64,000 nucleotides of DNA, taken from assembly GCA_044224495.1 (NCBI GenBank), contig JBGAKG010000009.1:62001-126000 (forward strand). Direction: 5' to 3'. Position 1 is the first letter of the stretch. Each line of letters begins with the position of its first letter. The notes under the pieces were generated by a model. It worked only from the letters and a program-made list of their open reading frames with translations, made no database searches and was not told the origin of the DNA. This DNA is from JBGAKG01 sp044224495 (lineage in GTDB: Bacteria; Myxococcota_A; Polyangia; Polyangiales; Polyangiaceae). The position numbers and the translations under genes are program-made. Below, piece by piece: positions 51,989 to 60,699 of the stretch.

Positions 51989-53032
51989 TCAGTAGATCCG
52001 CCCCTGCCAGGTCTCCTGCATGTCGATCCCACTGGGCGAGGATTCCAGGAAGAGCGAGATGCGCTGGAGGGCCGCGACGCGCGCCCGGCTCCGTTGGGAT
52101 CGAAAGTCGCTCTCGAGCACGTCGACGTCGCTCCCGGACCCCTTGGCGACGTCCGAGCTCGTCGCGATGACGCGCGCGCTGCAGAGCACCTTCTTCGCGG
52201 CCGTGTCGAAGACGACGGCGACGCCGTTGTAGCCTCCGGCCTCGAACGTGCCGGCGGCCCCCAGCTTCGGGTGAATGCAGCTCTTCGCGCTCTCGACGAC
52301 GACGAGCGCCGGAAGGTCTCCCTCCGGCTTCATCATCGTTCGCACGTGACAGCCGTGGGCGCTCTCGGGGCGGCCGACCGCGAGCAGGAGATCGTCCTCG
52401 TCGATCGACGGCGTGCCGACGCGCTCGTGGCGGGGCCGCTTGACCATGAGCGTGTCGTCGCACTTCACGTCGGTCCCGCTCGCCGTCGGGAGCGCGGCGA
52501 GCATGGCCAGGATGGTGTCCTTGGGCCACGGCTCGGGCGGCGGCGGGTGGGCCTCGGCCCACGCCTGCGCCGACGCCGAGGCCTGCGCGGAGGCAATCTG
52601 CGCGGCGACGTCCCCCGGTCGATAGATGAACACGCCGCGGCTCGCCTCGAGGCGAACGCCGCCCTCGCTCGTGAACACGAGCTTCGCGGTTCGCGTCGCG
52701 TTGCGCTCGAACAGACAAGGCGTCGCGAACGTGCCGCTCAGCTCGAAGGCGCCCGAGAGCTCGCTCCGCGTGCTGGTCGCGGGGAACGGGATCGACGTGG
52801 TGCAGGTGCTCTTGCCACCCTCGTCCACGACGTCGACCGCGAAGGTGCCGGCGACGACGGTATCCGTCCAGTCCTTGTCGGAGAGCCCGACGTTCAAGGA
52901 GATGGTCTTGCCCGTCTCGTCGATCGACGCGAGCGAGAAGGTGAGGTTCGCGGGCGGCTTGGGCTTCCGCTTGCACGCGGACGATGCAACGAGCCCGAGG
53001 ACGAGGAGCGCGAGCCAGCGTTGCGCGTTCAT
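51989..53032 (-). CDS. Lipoprotein of unknown function
   Basis: 347 residues. Signal ends SSAC (Cys20), followed directly by KRKPKPP instead of the Asp-rich linker seen in the other lipoproteins here, so it may be sorted differently. The body has beta-sandwich-like stretches (NLTFSLASIDETGKTISLNVG, GTFAVDVVDEGGKSTCTT) and an Ala/Gln-rich region. No family recognised. Confidence 0.75.
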   Translation of the reverse strand: MNAQRWLALLVLGLVASSACKRKPKPPANLTFSLASIDETGKTISLNVGLSDKDWTDTVVAGTFAVDVVDEGGKSTCTTSIPFPATSTRSELSGAFELSGTFATPCLFERNATRTAKLVFTSEGGVRLEASRGVFIYRPGDVAAQIASAQASASAQAWAEAHPPPPEPWPKDTILAMLAALPTASGTDVKCDDTLMVKRPRHERVGTPSIDEDDLLLAVGRPESAHGCHVRTMMKPEGDLPALVVVESAKSCIHPKLGAAGTFEAGGYNGVAVVFDTAAKKVLCSARVIATSSDVAKGSGSDVDVLESDFRSQRSRARVAALQRISLFLESSPSGIDMQETWQGRIY

Positions 53033-53056
53033 GGCGGAAGGATAGACCGATCGCCG

Positions 53057-53629
53057 TCAGAACCGCACGAGGTCGCCCCGGATCTCGAGCCCGAGCGAGA
53101 GCACCTGCACGTCGAGGTGCTGGGACGACAAGAGCGCGCGCGCCTTGAGCGCGAGATCGAACCGAGGCGCGCGGATCAGGTCGAGGCCGACGGCGAAGAA
53201 CGCGAGCGGACCGGTGCGATCCGCGCGCGACTCGTCGCCCAAGAGGCGCGTCCGCACGACGACGATGCCGATGCCGAGCCCGCCCTCGAACCGCAGCCGC
53301 CACGTGTCGAACGCGAGCCCGCTCGACAGGTTCCACACCGAGAGGCGCTGGTCCGCGATCGCGGGCCCGCCCGTCTGGTACGCGGGCACGAACGTCCCGC
53401 CGGACGACGCGAGCGTGTACCCGACGTCGAGGAACGGGGAGAGGAAGTAGCGCGTCTTGTAGACGAGGCCGAACGACAGCGTCGCACCCTTGCGGTTGTC
53501 CGCGATCGCGAGCTCCTGCACCGCCTGCTCGCCCACGTCCATCGTGAGCCCGACGTGGAAGTCGGTCTCGAGGACGTGCCGGTACGGCGCGGTCGTGGCG
53601 AGCTGCCCCGCGAGGACGAGACCGATCAA
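53057..53629 (-). CDS. Small outer-membrane beta-barrel-like protein
   Basis: 190 residues, TTG start chosen because TTGA overlaps the upstream stop and gives a short signal-like segment (IGLVLAGQLATTA). Alternating hydrophobic strands (YFLSPFLDVGYTLASSG, FEGGLGIGIVVVRTRLL, PLAFFAVGLDL) and a terminal Phe fit an 8-stranded outer-membrane barrel. It is the last gene of the three-gene envelope set starting at 55687. Confidence 0.68.
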   Translation of the reverse strand: MIGLVLAGQLATTAPYRHVLETDFHVGLTMDVGEQAVQELAIADNRKGATLSFGLVYKTRYFLSPFLDVGYTLASSGGTFVPAYQTGGPAIADQRLSVWNLSSGLAFDTWRLRFEGGLGIGIVVVRTRLLGDESRADRTGPLAFFAVGLDLIRAPRFDLALKARALLSSQHLDVQVLSLGLEIRGDLVRF

Positions 53630-54939
53630 CGCTGCCTCGGCCGCGGCGGAGTGAAGTCGCCGACGTGGTACTTGTAGAAGACGAGCCCGGGCGTGTCCGA
53701 GATCATCGCGTTCGGCTTGCCGACCGTGAGGAACTTGTCGATCACGTTGGTGCCGTTCACGGTCCAGTAGACGACGCGCAGCCCGGCCGATTGCGCGGCC
53801 GACACCTCGTCCGCTTGCGGCCCGAGGGTGAAGCGAGGACCCCAGAACGTGCACCCCGCGTCCGCCGCCGCGGTGCGGTCGTACTCGACGAGGCAGAGCG
53901 TGCCGTCGGGGTGGGGGAGGCCGGAGTACGTCGCGACGAGCTCCTCCTCGAACATGCCCACGACGACCCCGAACGGGAGCCCGCCCGCCGCCTGCCGCTT
54001 CGCGCCGGCGACCGTGTACTTTGCAGCGATCGGGAGCTCGGGGCCGATGACGTCGCTCGTCTTCGAGTCGATCCAGATCCCGCGGAGGCGCGTCTGCGTG
54101 AACGCGACCGCGAGCGCCTCCTCGAGCGTGGGGAGCTCCTCGCCGTGTTCGAGGCGGCAGCTCGCGCGGAGCTCCGCGAGCGTCATGTCGGAGACGTAAC
54201 CCTTGCAGAAGCGCCCTTGGACCAGGCGCGGGGAGAGCTCGTCGTCGTGCAAGAGGACGACCTGCCCGTCCTTCGTGAGCCGCGTGTCGATCTCGACGAA
54301 CTCCGCGCCCATGAGCTCGGTCATCCGGATGCCGGGGAGGCTGTTCTCGGAGACGCCGTAGTTCTGGATCGTCTGCGACGCGTGGTGGCCTCCGGAGAGG
54401 AAGTCGGGGGTGCCGTCGGAGTTCGCATCGGTGCGGAGCGGTGCCCCGAACGTGACCGAGAACGGCGCGTTCGGGTCCTCGTCCTCGGTGCCCCAGAACC
54501 CGGCGAGCGTGGTCCCCTTCAGGTCGTTCGGTCCATACGTCCCGCCGCACATCTTCGCGGCGACGACGGGATCGTCCTCGAAGATGCGCACGAGCCCCAC
54601 GTCGGTCTGCTCGGCCCACCGCCAGTGGCCCTCGAACACGACCCGCGTGCCGCCGTCGAGGCAACCACCCTCGGTGATGACGTAGAGCGCGTTCGTGCGC
54701 CCGAAGAACGAGAGCCGATCGACGGCCGCCTTCGACACCGCGTCGCGGCCGAAGAGAAGGGGGCCCGTCCCGCCGACCTGCCACACGACCGCCAGCGTGT
54801 CGTAGGTGGTCTGCGGGAGCGGCGTCGCGTCACGCAGCATCCCCCCGTTCGCGAAGGTCGGAACGTGGATCTGCGCGCGCACCGTGCAGGAGGTGGCGGC
54901 GGCGATCGCGAGCGCGAGGACGAGGGGCCTAGAATCCAT
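53626..54939 (-). CDS. Glycerophosphodiester phosphodiesterase-like exported protein
   Basis: 437 residues. Signal ends near TSC (Cys18), so a lipoprotein is possible. The C-terminal half has the GDPD core: FVEIDTRLTKDGQVVLLHDDEL (Glu, Asp and His of the metal site) and YWTVNGTNVIDKFL. The upstream catalytic His-Arg pair appears as GGHHASQTIQ (His-His instead of His-Arg), a change that could weaken catalysis. The N-terminal 170 residues are a separate beta-rich domain. Middle gene of the envelope set. Confidence 0.8.
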   Translation of the reverse strand: MDSRPLVLALAIAAATSCTVRAQIHVPTFANGGMLRDATPLPQTTYDTLAVVWQVGGTGPLLFGRDAVSKAAVDRLSFFGRTNALYVITEGGCLDGGTRVVFEGHWRWAEQTDVGLVRIFEDDPVVAAKMCGGTYGPNDLKGTTLAGFWGTEDEDPNAPFSVTFGAPLRTDANSDGTPDFLSGGHHASQTIQNYGVSENSLPGIRMTELMGAEFVEIDTRLTKDGQVVLLHDDELSPRLVQGRFCKGYVSDMTLAELRASCRLEHGEELPTLEEALAVAFTQTRLRGIWIDSKTSDVIGPELPIAAKYTVAGAKRQAAGGLPFGVVVGMFEEELVATYSGLPHPDGTLCLVEYDRTAAADAGCTFWGPRFTLGPQADEVSAAQSAGLRVVYWTVNGTNVIDKFLTVGKPNAMISDTPGLVFYKYHVGDFTPPRPRQR

Positions 54940-55687
54940 AGCCGGCGAAGAACCTCGGGTAGGCGACGAACGCTTCGTCGGCTGCGAACGGGAGCCAGAG
55001 CGCGTAGGACGCGCGCGCGATCATCGCGCCCGCACCGAAGTACCAGTTGCCCCCGCCGTGAACGGGGTTCTCCACGATGATCGCGGTCTCGGCACCGACG
55101 AGGCGCCCGTCCGCGACGCGCGTGCTCGAGCCGCCGAAGATGGCGGTCTGCGGGGTGCTGACGACGATCTCCTCGCGGACCGTGAACCCAATCTCCTGCG
55201 CCCGCCACTTCCACCCGACCGCCACGCCGGTCCGGAGGAGGAACTGGTAGAGGAACGCGTCGAAGCCGAAGCCGACCAGCCCCCCGAAGCCGGCGCCACC
55301 GAGCGCGCGCAGGGAGAGCGAGGGAGAGCCCGGGATGTCGTCGAACACGTGCGTCCACGAGGCGCCGATCATCACCTCGTTCGTGACGACCGCGGTCTGG
55401 ATCCGGGACAGGGCGGAGAAGCCGAGCGGAAGGCCGATCCGCAGGTTGATCTCCGCCATCGGGAACGCGCTGATCTGTCCTTCGACGACGCGCTGGGGAG
55501 GGTAGTCCCAGAGGATCCCGAGCGAGAGCGCGACGCGGCCCTTCCCCGGTCCTTCGGGGTGGAAGACGAGCTTCCCGAGCGGTGCACGCTCGGCCGCCTC
55601 CGGCGGCGGCGCGTCGGCGTGCGCCCGCTCGGCCGTGGCGAGGAGCCCGACCGCGAGCACGCCGATCAGCGCTCGCCGAAGCCGCAT
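54929..55687 (-). CDS. Exported outer-membrane beta-barrel-like protein
   Basis: 252 residues from ATG 55687; an earlier frame start lacks a signal-like N-terminus. Signal peptide MRLRRALIGVLAVGLLATAERAHA with an AHA-A cleavage site. The remainder is Gly/aromatic-rich with amphipathic strands (RVALSLGILWDYPPQ, ASWTHVFDDIPGSPSLSL, FGGLVGFGFDAFLYQFLLRTG) and ends in GYGF with terminal Phe, typical of outer-membrane barrels. Its 3' end overlaps the GDPD gene by 11 bases. Confidence 0.75.
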   Translation of the reverse strand: MRLRRALIGVLAVGLLATAERAHADAPPPEAAERAPLGKLVFHPEGPGKGRVALSLGILWDYPPQRVVEGQISAFPMAEINLRIGLPLGFSALSRIQTAVVTNEVMIGASWTHVFDDIPGSPSLSLRALGGAGFGGLVGFGFDAFLYQFLLRTGVAVGWKWRAQEIGFTVREEIVVSTPQTAIFGGSSTRVADGRLVGAETAIIVENPVHGGGNWYFGAGAMIARASYALWLPFAADEAFVAYPRFFAGYGF

Positions 55688-55730
55688 CGGGTGGCGATAG
55701 CGCGCAACCCGCCGCGGCGTCAATCGATGG

Positions 55731-57035
55731 TCACTCGGCGGGCATGGCGGGGCGCACCGGCCGCGCCACCGGCGCGTCGAGGATGACGCGTGCGCTCCGC
55801 TGGTAGCTCACGTAGGCCCATGCCCACTCGAGCAGGACCACGACGCGGTTGCGGAAGCCGACGAGCGCCATCAGGTGCACGAAGAGCCACGCGAGCCAGG
55901 CGAGCATGCCGGTCATGCGCATCTTCCCGATGACCGCGACGGCGCGGCTCCGCCCGATCGTCGCCATCTCGCCCAGGTTCTTGTACCGAAATGGGACGAG
56001 CTCTCGCCCGGCGAAGGTACGGAGCGCGTTCTTCGCCGCGATGCGCCCGCCCTGGATCGCGACCTGCGCGACGCCCGGGAGCGGCTCGCCGTCCTGGACG
56101 AGCGCCGCGATGTCTCCGATCGCGAAGACGCGCTCGAGGCCCTTCACGCGAAGCGTCGCATCGACCTCGACCCGGCCGCCGCGCTGGAGCGGGACGCCGA
56201 GCGTCTTCACCACCGGAACGCCGCCGACGCCGGCAGCCCAGAGCACGGTGCGCGCGTCGATGCGCTCCTCCGGCCCGCCGTTCTCCTGGATCGTCACGCC
56301 ACCCTTGTCGATCACCTTCGCGAAGGCCTTCGTGCGGACGTCGACGCCGAGGCTCGCGAGCTCGTCGCGCGCGTACTGCGAGAGCTCGGTCGGGAACGCC
56401 GAGAGGACGCGCGCTCCGCCCTCGACGAGGATGACCTTCGCCTCGCTCGGATCGAAGTGGCGGAAGTTCTTCATCATCGTCTGGCGCGCGATCTCCGCGA
56501 GCGCCCCCGCGAGCTCCACGCCCGTGGGTCCACCGCCGATGACGACGAAGGTGAGGAGCGCGCTCCGCTCCTCGGGCTTCTCGACGCCCTCTGCCGCTTC
56601 GAACGCGAGCAGCACGCGCCGCCGCACGTCGAGCGCTTCCTCGAGCGACTTCAGGCCGGGTGCCGCCGCCTCCCAGTCGTCGTGGCCGAAGTACGCGTTG
56701 GTCATCCCGCACGCGAGGATGAGCGCGTCGTACTCGAGCGCGGTCACGCCTTCGCCGGTATCGAGCGTGAGCGTGCGCGCCTTCGGATCGATGGCCGTCG
56801 CGCGCCCGAGGAGGACCGTGCAGTTCTCCTGGTCGGAGAGGATGTTGCGGATCGGCGCCGCGATGTCGGTCGCGGCGAGCCCGGCCGTGGCCACTTGGTA
56901 GAGCAGCGGCTGGAACAGGTGATGGTTTCGCTTGTCGACGACGGTGACGTCGACGTCCTTGCCGGCGAGCGACTTCGCGGCCTCGAGCCCGCCGAAGCCG
57001 GCGCCGAGGATGACCACGCGCGGTTTCCCTTCCAT
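55731..57035 (-). CDS. ndh: Type II NADH dehydrogenase (NDH-2)
   Basis: 434 residues. FAD-binding GAGFGGLEAAKSL, NADH-binding VVIGGGPTGVELAGALAE, and a C-terminal segment LAWLAWLFVHLMALVGFRNR suited to membrane attachment are typical of NDH-2. It passes electrons from NADH to quinone without pumping protons. ATG 57035 is preferred over longer in-frame extensions because it directly precedes the first strand. 23 bases downstream of the halogenase-like gene on the same strand. Confidence 0.92.
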   Translation of the reverse strand: MEGKPRVVILGAGFGGLEAAKSLAGKDVDVTVVDKRNHHLFQPLLYQVATAGLAATDIAAPIRNILSDQENCTVLLGRATAIDPKARTLTLDTGEGVTALEYDALILACGMTNAYFGHDDWEAAAPGLKSLEEALDVRRRVLLAFEAAEGVEKPEERSALLTFVVIGGGPTGVELAGALAEIARQTMMKNFRHFDPSEAKVILVEGGARVLSAFPTELSQYARDELASLGVDVRTKAFAKVIDKGGVTIQENGGPEERIDARTVLWAAGVGGVPVVKTLGVPLQRGGRVEVDATLRVKGLERVFAIGDIAALVQDGEPLPGVAQVAIQGGRIAAKNALRTFAGRELVPFRYKNLGEMATIGRSRAVAVIGKMRMTGMLAWLAWLFVHLMALVGFRNRVVVLLEWAWAYVSYQRSARVILDAPVARPVRPAMPAE

Positions 57036-57058
57036 GGCACCCCGGATGTAGGTCCGTT

Positions 57059-58327
57059 TCAGACGCCGACCACCTGCATCTCGTCGAAGCCTTCCTTGGC
57101 CATGTCGGCCAAGCGAACGCGCACGTCGCGCAACCAGCGCGCGTCGCGCGAGAACACATCTCCGGCGAGGAGCGACGTGATCGCCCGCCGCAGGTACGTG
57201 TGCTGCTTCTCCGCGAAGATGTAGCGACGGAGACCGCCGACGTAGAAGGCGCGAACCGCGTCGGTGAACGTGTCGGTGCCGAGCCGCGTGAGCTCGTCCC
57301 ACTCGGCGAAGCGCTCCTTGCTCACGTCGCCTGCGGCCAGCGCGTCCGCGATCGCATCGGCCGCGAGGAACGCGGTCGTCATCGCGATGTGCGCGCCGCT
57401 CGAGAAGAGCGGGTCGATGAAGCCACCGGCATCACCGACTTGGAGCCAACCGTCCCCGCGCCGCTCGGCGACGCGGTACGAGAAGTCGGCGGCGACCTCC
57501 GCCGGCCAGAGCCGCTCGGCTCCGCCGGTGAGCTTCGTGGCCGACGGCGACTGGCGGATGGCTTCGTCGAGCATCGCGGACGGCGAGCCGTCGCCGACGC
57601 GCCGATGCTCCTTCACCCACGCCGACGAGACGACTCCGCCGACGCTGGTGCGGCCATCCTTGAACGGGATGAACCAGAACCAACCCGGATCGAAGACGAC
57701 GATGTCGATGTCACCGGCCTCGCGGCCTTCGGGCCGCGGCACGCCGCGGTAGTGCGAGTAGAACGCCGACTTGTCGAGGCGGTCGATGCGGGACGTCGTG
57801 CGATCGCTGTGCGCCGTGTGCGCGTCCCGCCCAGTGGCGTCGATCACGAACCGCGCTTCGAGCCGCTGCACCTCGCCGCTGGGATCCTTCGCTTCGACGC
57901 CGCGCACGCTCCCACCCTCGCGGAGGAACTTGGTGACGGTCCAGCGGTGACGGACCTCGGCCCCGAGCTCGGCGGCGTGCTCGAGCAGGAGGTGGTCGAA
58001 CTCGTCGCGCGGGACTTGGAACGCGTACGGGTAGCGCGGGTCGAACGCCATCTCGAACCCGAACCGCATGACCTTGCCGGTGTGGGCGATGTCGTCGTGG
58101 AAGCGCGCGCCGTGCTTCTCGATGAACCGCTCCTTCACCTTGGAGAGCGCCCCGAGCTGATCCAGGTACTGGAGCGAGCCAGGGAGGAGCGACTCGCCCA
58201 GGTGGAATCGTGGGAACACCTCGCGCTCGAGGACGAGCACGCGAAGTCCCTTCTGGACGAGCCGCGCCGCAGCCATGGAGCCGCCAGGGCCGCCCCCGAC
58301 GACGATGACGTCGAAGCTTTCAGCCAT
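57059..58327 (-). CDS. Flavin-dependent oxidoreductase, halogenase-like group
   Basis: 422 residues. FAD-binding GGGPGGSMAA at 11-20, halogenase-like FHLGESLLPGS and the DPGWFWFIPFKDGRTSVG segment related to the WxWxIP signature. The classical halogenase catalytic Lys in the VGGGTAGW-plus-50 region is not identifiable, so dehydrogenase or epoxidase chemistry is equally possible. The second FAD segment VGDAGGFIDPLFSSGAHIAM is intact. Upstream of the NDH-2 gene by 23 bases, implying a co-transcribed redox pair. Confidence 0.85.
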   Translation of the reverse strand: MAESFDVIVVGGGPGGSMAAARLVQKGLRVLVLEREVFPRFHLGESLLPGSLQYLDQLGALSKVKERFIEKHGARFHDDIAHTGKVMRFGFEMAFDPRYPYAFQVPRDEFDHLLLEHAAELGAEVRHRWTVTKFLREGGSVRGVEAKDPSGEVQRLEARFVIDATGRDAHTAHSDRTTSRIDRLDKSAFYSHYRGVPRPEGREAGDIDIVVFDPGWFWFIPFKDGRTSVGGVVSSAWVKEHRRVGDGSPSAMLDEAIRQSPSATKLTGGAERLWPAEVAADFSYRVAERRGDGWLQVGDAGGFIDPLFSSGAHIAMTTAFLAADAIADALAAGDVSKERFAEWDELTRLGTDTFTDAVRAFYVGGLRRYIFAEKQHTYLRRAITSLLAGDVFSRDARWLRDVRVRLADMAKEGFDEMQVVGV

Positions 58328-58330
58328 GAT

Positions 58331-58750
58331 TCAAATCGGACCGACGTGCTGGGAGAAGATGATGTCGGGACCGGGCGAGCCGGTGTTGTCGTCCTTCTCG
58401 ACGCTGATCTCGATGTCGAACTCGAGCTCGGGGTAGGTGCCCGCGAACTTTCCGCTGCGGCTGCCCTCCTCGTACGTGATGTTGCCCATGCGGGTCCACG
58501 TCGCGCCGGAGTTCTTGCGGCCCCACACGACGAAGGCCTTCGAGCCGTCGGTGATGCGCGCCGGCGGCGGCAAATTCGCCACGACGATGTCGAGGACCAT
58601 CTGGTGCTCGGCCGACTTCGGATCTGCTTTGATCGTCGCGTCCGCGCCGGTCGCCTTACCGGTCGAAGCGACCTGGTACTTGAGCGGGCCGCCGCAGGCG
58701 ACGAGCAACGCACACACGGCGAAAGCGAACTTCATCGAAAAGCGAGTCAT
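58331..58750 (-). CDS. Small lipoprotein of unknown function
   Basis: 139 residues from ATG 58750 (ribosome site AAGGAG). Signal ends VAC (Cys19), then GGPLKYQVAST. The rest is beta-rich (HQMVLDIVVANLPPPARIT, GKFAGTYPELEFDIEISVE) and may be a beta-sandwich. No family recognised. It ends 3 bases before the flavoprotein gene starts and shares its strand, so it may lead the flavoprotein/NDH-2 transcript. Confidence 0.78.
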   Translation of the reverse strand: MTRFSMKFAFAVCALLVACGGPLKYQVASTGKATGADATIKADPKSAEHQMVLDIVVANLPPPARITDGSKAFVVWGRKNSGATWTRMGNITYEEGSRSGKFAGTYPELEFDIEISVEKDDNTGSPGPDIIFSQHVGPI

Positions 58751-58851
58751 CTCGGTCTCCTTGGTGAGGCCGTCATTGTTATCGCCAAGGGCATTCTTCG
58801 GCAAGCCGCGCGCTTGTGGCGGATGCTCTCTCCGAGGTTATGTTGTGGGAG

Positions 58852-59247
58852 ATGTCCGACGCCAAGCCGAAGCCTGCCCCCACACCCGCCGCGAATCCTC
58901 CGGCGGACTGGGCCGTCGTCACGGGGCCCACGCCGGACGAGAAGGGTGCGCGGATCGTCCGCTTCAAGGGCGATGCGGTGCAGACGGGGGAGGTACGTCC
59001 GCTCGTCCCCGGCACCCCGTTCCAAGGCGGCGAAGAGGTCGTTCGGATGAAACCGATCGGCGACGGCGGCGTACCAGCTTTCGAGGTCGAATCGATGTAC
59101 ACGCAACCCGTCGCACGCCCCGCTCGTGGGGCCAGTGGGGCGGCGGCGAAGAAGGGTCCCGCGCAAGTCGCCACCGAGGCGTACCGAAGCAACTGGGACG
59201 CGATCTTCGCGGAGACCTCGGTGTTGCCCAAAGGAGCCCCCAACTGA
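58852..59247 (+). CDS. Hypothetical protein, coupled to msrA
   Basis: 131 residues from ATG 58852, preceded by GGGAG. It is Pro/Ala-rich at the N-terminus, then short conserved-looking stretches (KGARIVRFKGDAV, GGEEVVRMKPIGDGGVPAFEVES). No known domain or signal peptide. Its stop TGA overlaps the msrA ATG (TGATG), so it is probably translated with MsrA. Confidence 0.7.
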   Translation: MSDAKPKPAPTPAANPPADWAVVTGPTPDEKGARIVRFKGDAVQTGEVRPLVPGTPFQGGEEVVRMKPIGDGGVPAFEVESMYTQPVARPARGASGAAAKKGPAQVATEAYRSNWDAIFAETSVLPKGAPN

Positions 59248-59888
59248 TGTTCTCGTTCGCCAAGGCGCGGATGCCCGACCCGCGCGACGCACTCCCCGGT
59301 CGGGACGACAAGATGCCGGTGCCGGAGAAGCACTTCGTCCTCGGCACGCCGCTCGAGGGACCGTTCCCCGGCAAGGCGATGGCGATGTTCGGTCTCGGCT
59401 GCTTCTGGGGCGCGGAGAAGGCGTTCTGGAAGGCGAAGGGCGTCCACTCGACGCAGGTGGGCTACGCCGCGGGCTACACGAAGAACCCGACCTACCGCGA
59501 AGTGTGCAGTGGCCTCACCGGCCACAACGAGGTCGTGCGCGTCGTGTTCGACCCCGCGGTCACGAGCTTCGAGGAGCTCCTCCGCCTGTTCTGGGAGAGC
59601 CACGATCCGACGCAAGGCATGCGGCAGGGGAACGACGCCGGCACGCAGTACCGCTCGGGCGTCTACGTCTACGACGAGGCGCAGCGCGCGGCGGCCGAAG
59701 CCTCGCGCGACGCCTACGCGAAGAAGCTCCGCGACGCGGGCTACGGCGCGATCACGACCGAGATCATCCCGGCGCCCGAGTTCTATTTCGCGGAGGACTA
59801 CCACCAGCAGTACCTCGCGAAGAACCCGGACGGGTATTGCGGGCTCGGGGGCACCGGCGTGAGCTGCCCCGTGCCGCTCCGCGCTTGA
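59247..59888 (+). CDS. msrA: Peptide methionine (S)-S-oxide reductase MsrA
   Basis: 213 residues. The catalytic GCFWG (Cys52) and the substrate-binding GYCGLGGTGVSCP C-terminus with the resolving cysteines are present; YAAGYTKNPTYREVCSGLTGHNE is the usual core. It reduces methionine-S-sulfoxide. Start at the ATG overlapping the previous gene. Confidence 0.96.
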   Translation: MFSFAKARMPDPRDALPGRDDKMPVPEKHFVLGTPLEGPFPGKAMAMFGLGCFWGAEKAFWKAKGVHSTQVGYAAGYTKNPTYREVCSGLTGHNEVVRVVFDPAVTSFEELLRLFWESHDPTQGMRQGNDAGTQYRSGVYVYDEAQRAAAEASRDAYAKKLRDAGYGAITTEIIPAPEFYFAEDYHQQYLAKNPDGYCGLGGTGVSCPVPLRA

Positions 59889-59907
59889 GCGGAGAGCCGG
59901 CGCGCGC

Positions 59908-60699
59908 GTGATTCTCCTGGACGGACCGACCGGCTCGGAGCTCACGCGGCGCGGCGTCGACACTCGCGGCGAGGCGTGGAGCGCCCGCGCGATCGAGGAC
60001 GCTCCGGAGGTCCTCGCCGCGATTCATGCAGGCTACACGAAGCTCGGCGCGACCCACGTTCGCGCGAACACGTTCCGCACGCGGGAGCGCACGGTCGGGG
60101 CGCGATGGGCGGAGCTCGCGCGTGCCGCGGTCGCGCTCGCGCGGCGCGCGGAGCCGGCGGTCGTCCTCGGCAGCCTCGGCCCCGTCTTCGACTGCTATGC
60201 GCCCGACCGAAGCCCGGGCGCGGCCGCGCTCCCGGACCACCGCGCGCTCGCGGACGTGCTCGCGCCGTTGGTCGATGGCTTCGTGTGCGAGGCGTTCCCG
60301 GCTCCGCTCGAGGCGGAGGCCGCGGTCGCCGCGTGCGTGGCGACCGGGCGCCCGACGTGGGTGGCGTTCACGGCAGGACCCAGCGCCGATCTCCTCGGAC
60401 CGGCGGCCATGCGCGAGGGCGCGAAGCGCGCGATCGGCGCCGGAGCGGCGGCGGTGCTCGTCAACTGCGTCGCGGCGCCGCGCACGCTCGCCTACGTGGA
60501 GGCGATCGCCGGACTGGGCGTACCGGCCGGCGCATATGCGAACGCGGCGGAGTGGAACGGTCCCAAATTGGGACCGGACGACTACGCCGCGTTCGTTCTT
60601 CGTTTCCGCGATGCAGGGGCGGAGATCCTCGGTGCCTGTTGCGGCACCGAGCCCGCGCACTACGCCGCGATGGTCGGCGCGCTCAGAACGCAGCGCTGA
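59908..60699 (+). CDS. Homocysteine S-methyltransferase family protein
   Basis: 263 residues, GTG start. The zinc site of the pterin-independent methyltransferases fits Cys in VNCVA and the CC pair in GACCGTEP, and LLDGPTGSELTRRG plus ANTFRTR are family landmarks. It is somewhat short (MmuM is about 310 residues). It may methylate homocysteine or another thiol or selenol. The 3' end overlaps the lipoprotein gene by 17 bases. Confidence 0.87.
   Translation: MILLDGPTGSELTRRGVDTRGEAWSARAIEDAPEVLAAIHAGYTKLGATHVRANTFRTRERTVGARWAELARAAVALARRAEPAVVLGSLGPVFDCYAPDRSPGAAALPDHRALADVLAPLVDGFVCEAFPAPLEAEAAVAACVATGRPTWVAFTAGPSADLLGPAAMREGAKRAIGAGAAAVLVNCVAAPRTLAYVEAIAGLGVPAGAYANAAEWNGPKLGPDDYAAFVLRFRDAGAEILGACCGTEPAHYAAMVGALRTQR

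Noticed and set aside
57059..58327. Calling the flavoprotein a tryptophan halogenase
   Set aside because: The WFWFIP segment is only related to the halogenase signature, and the catalytic lysine could not be located; the family includes other reductases.
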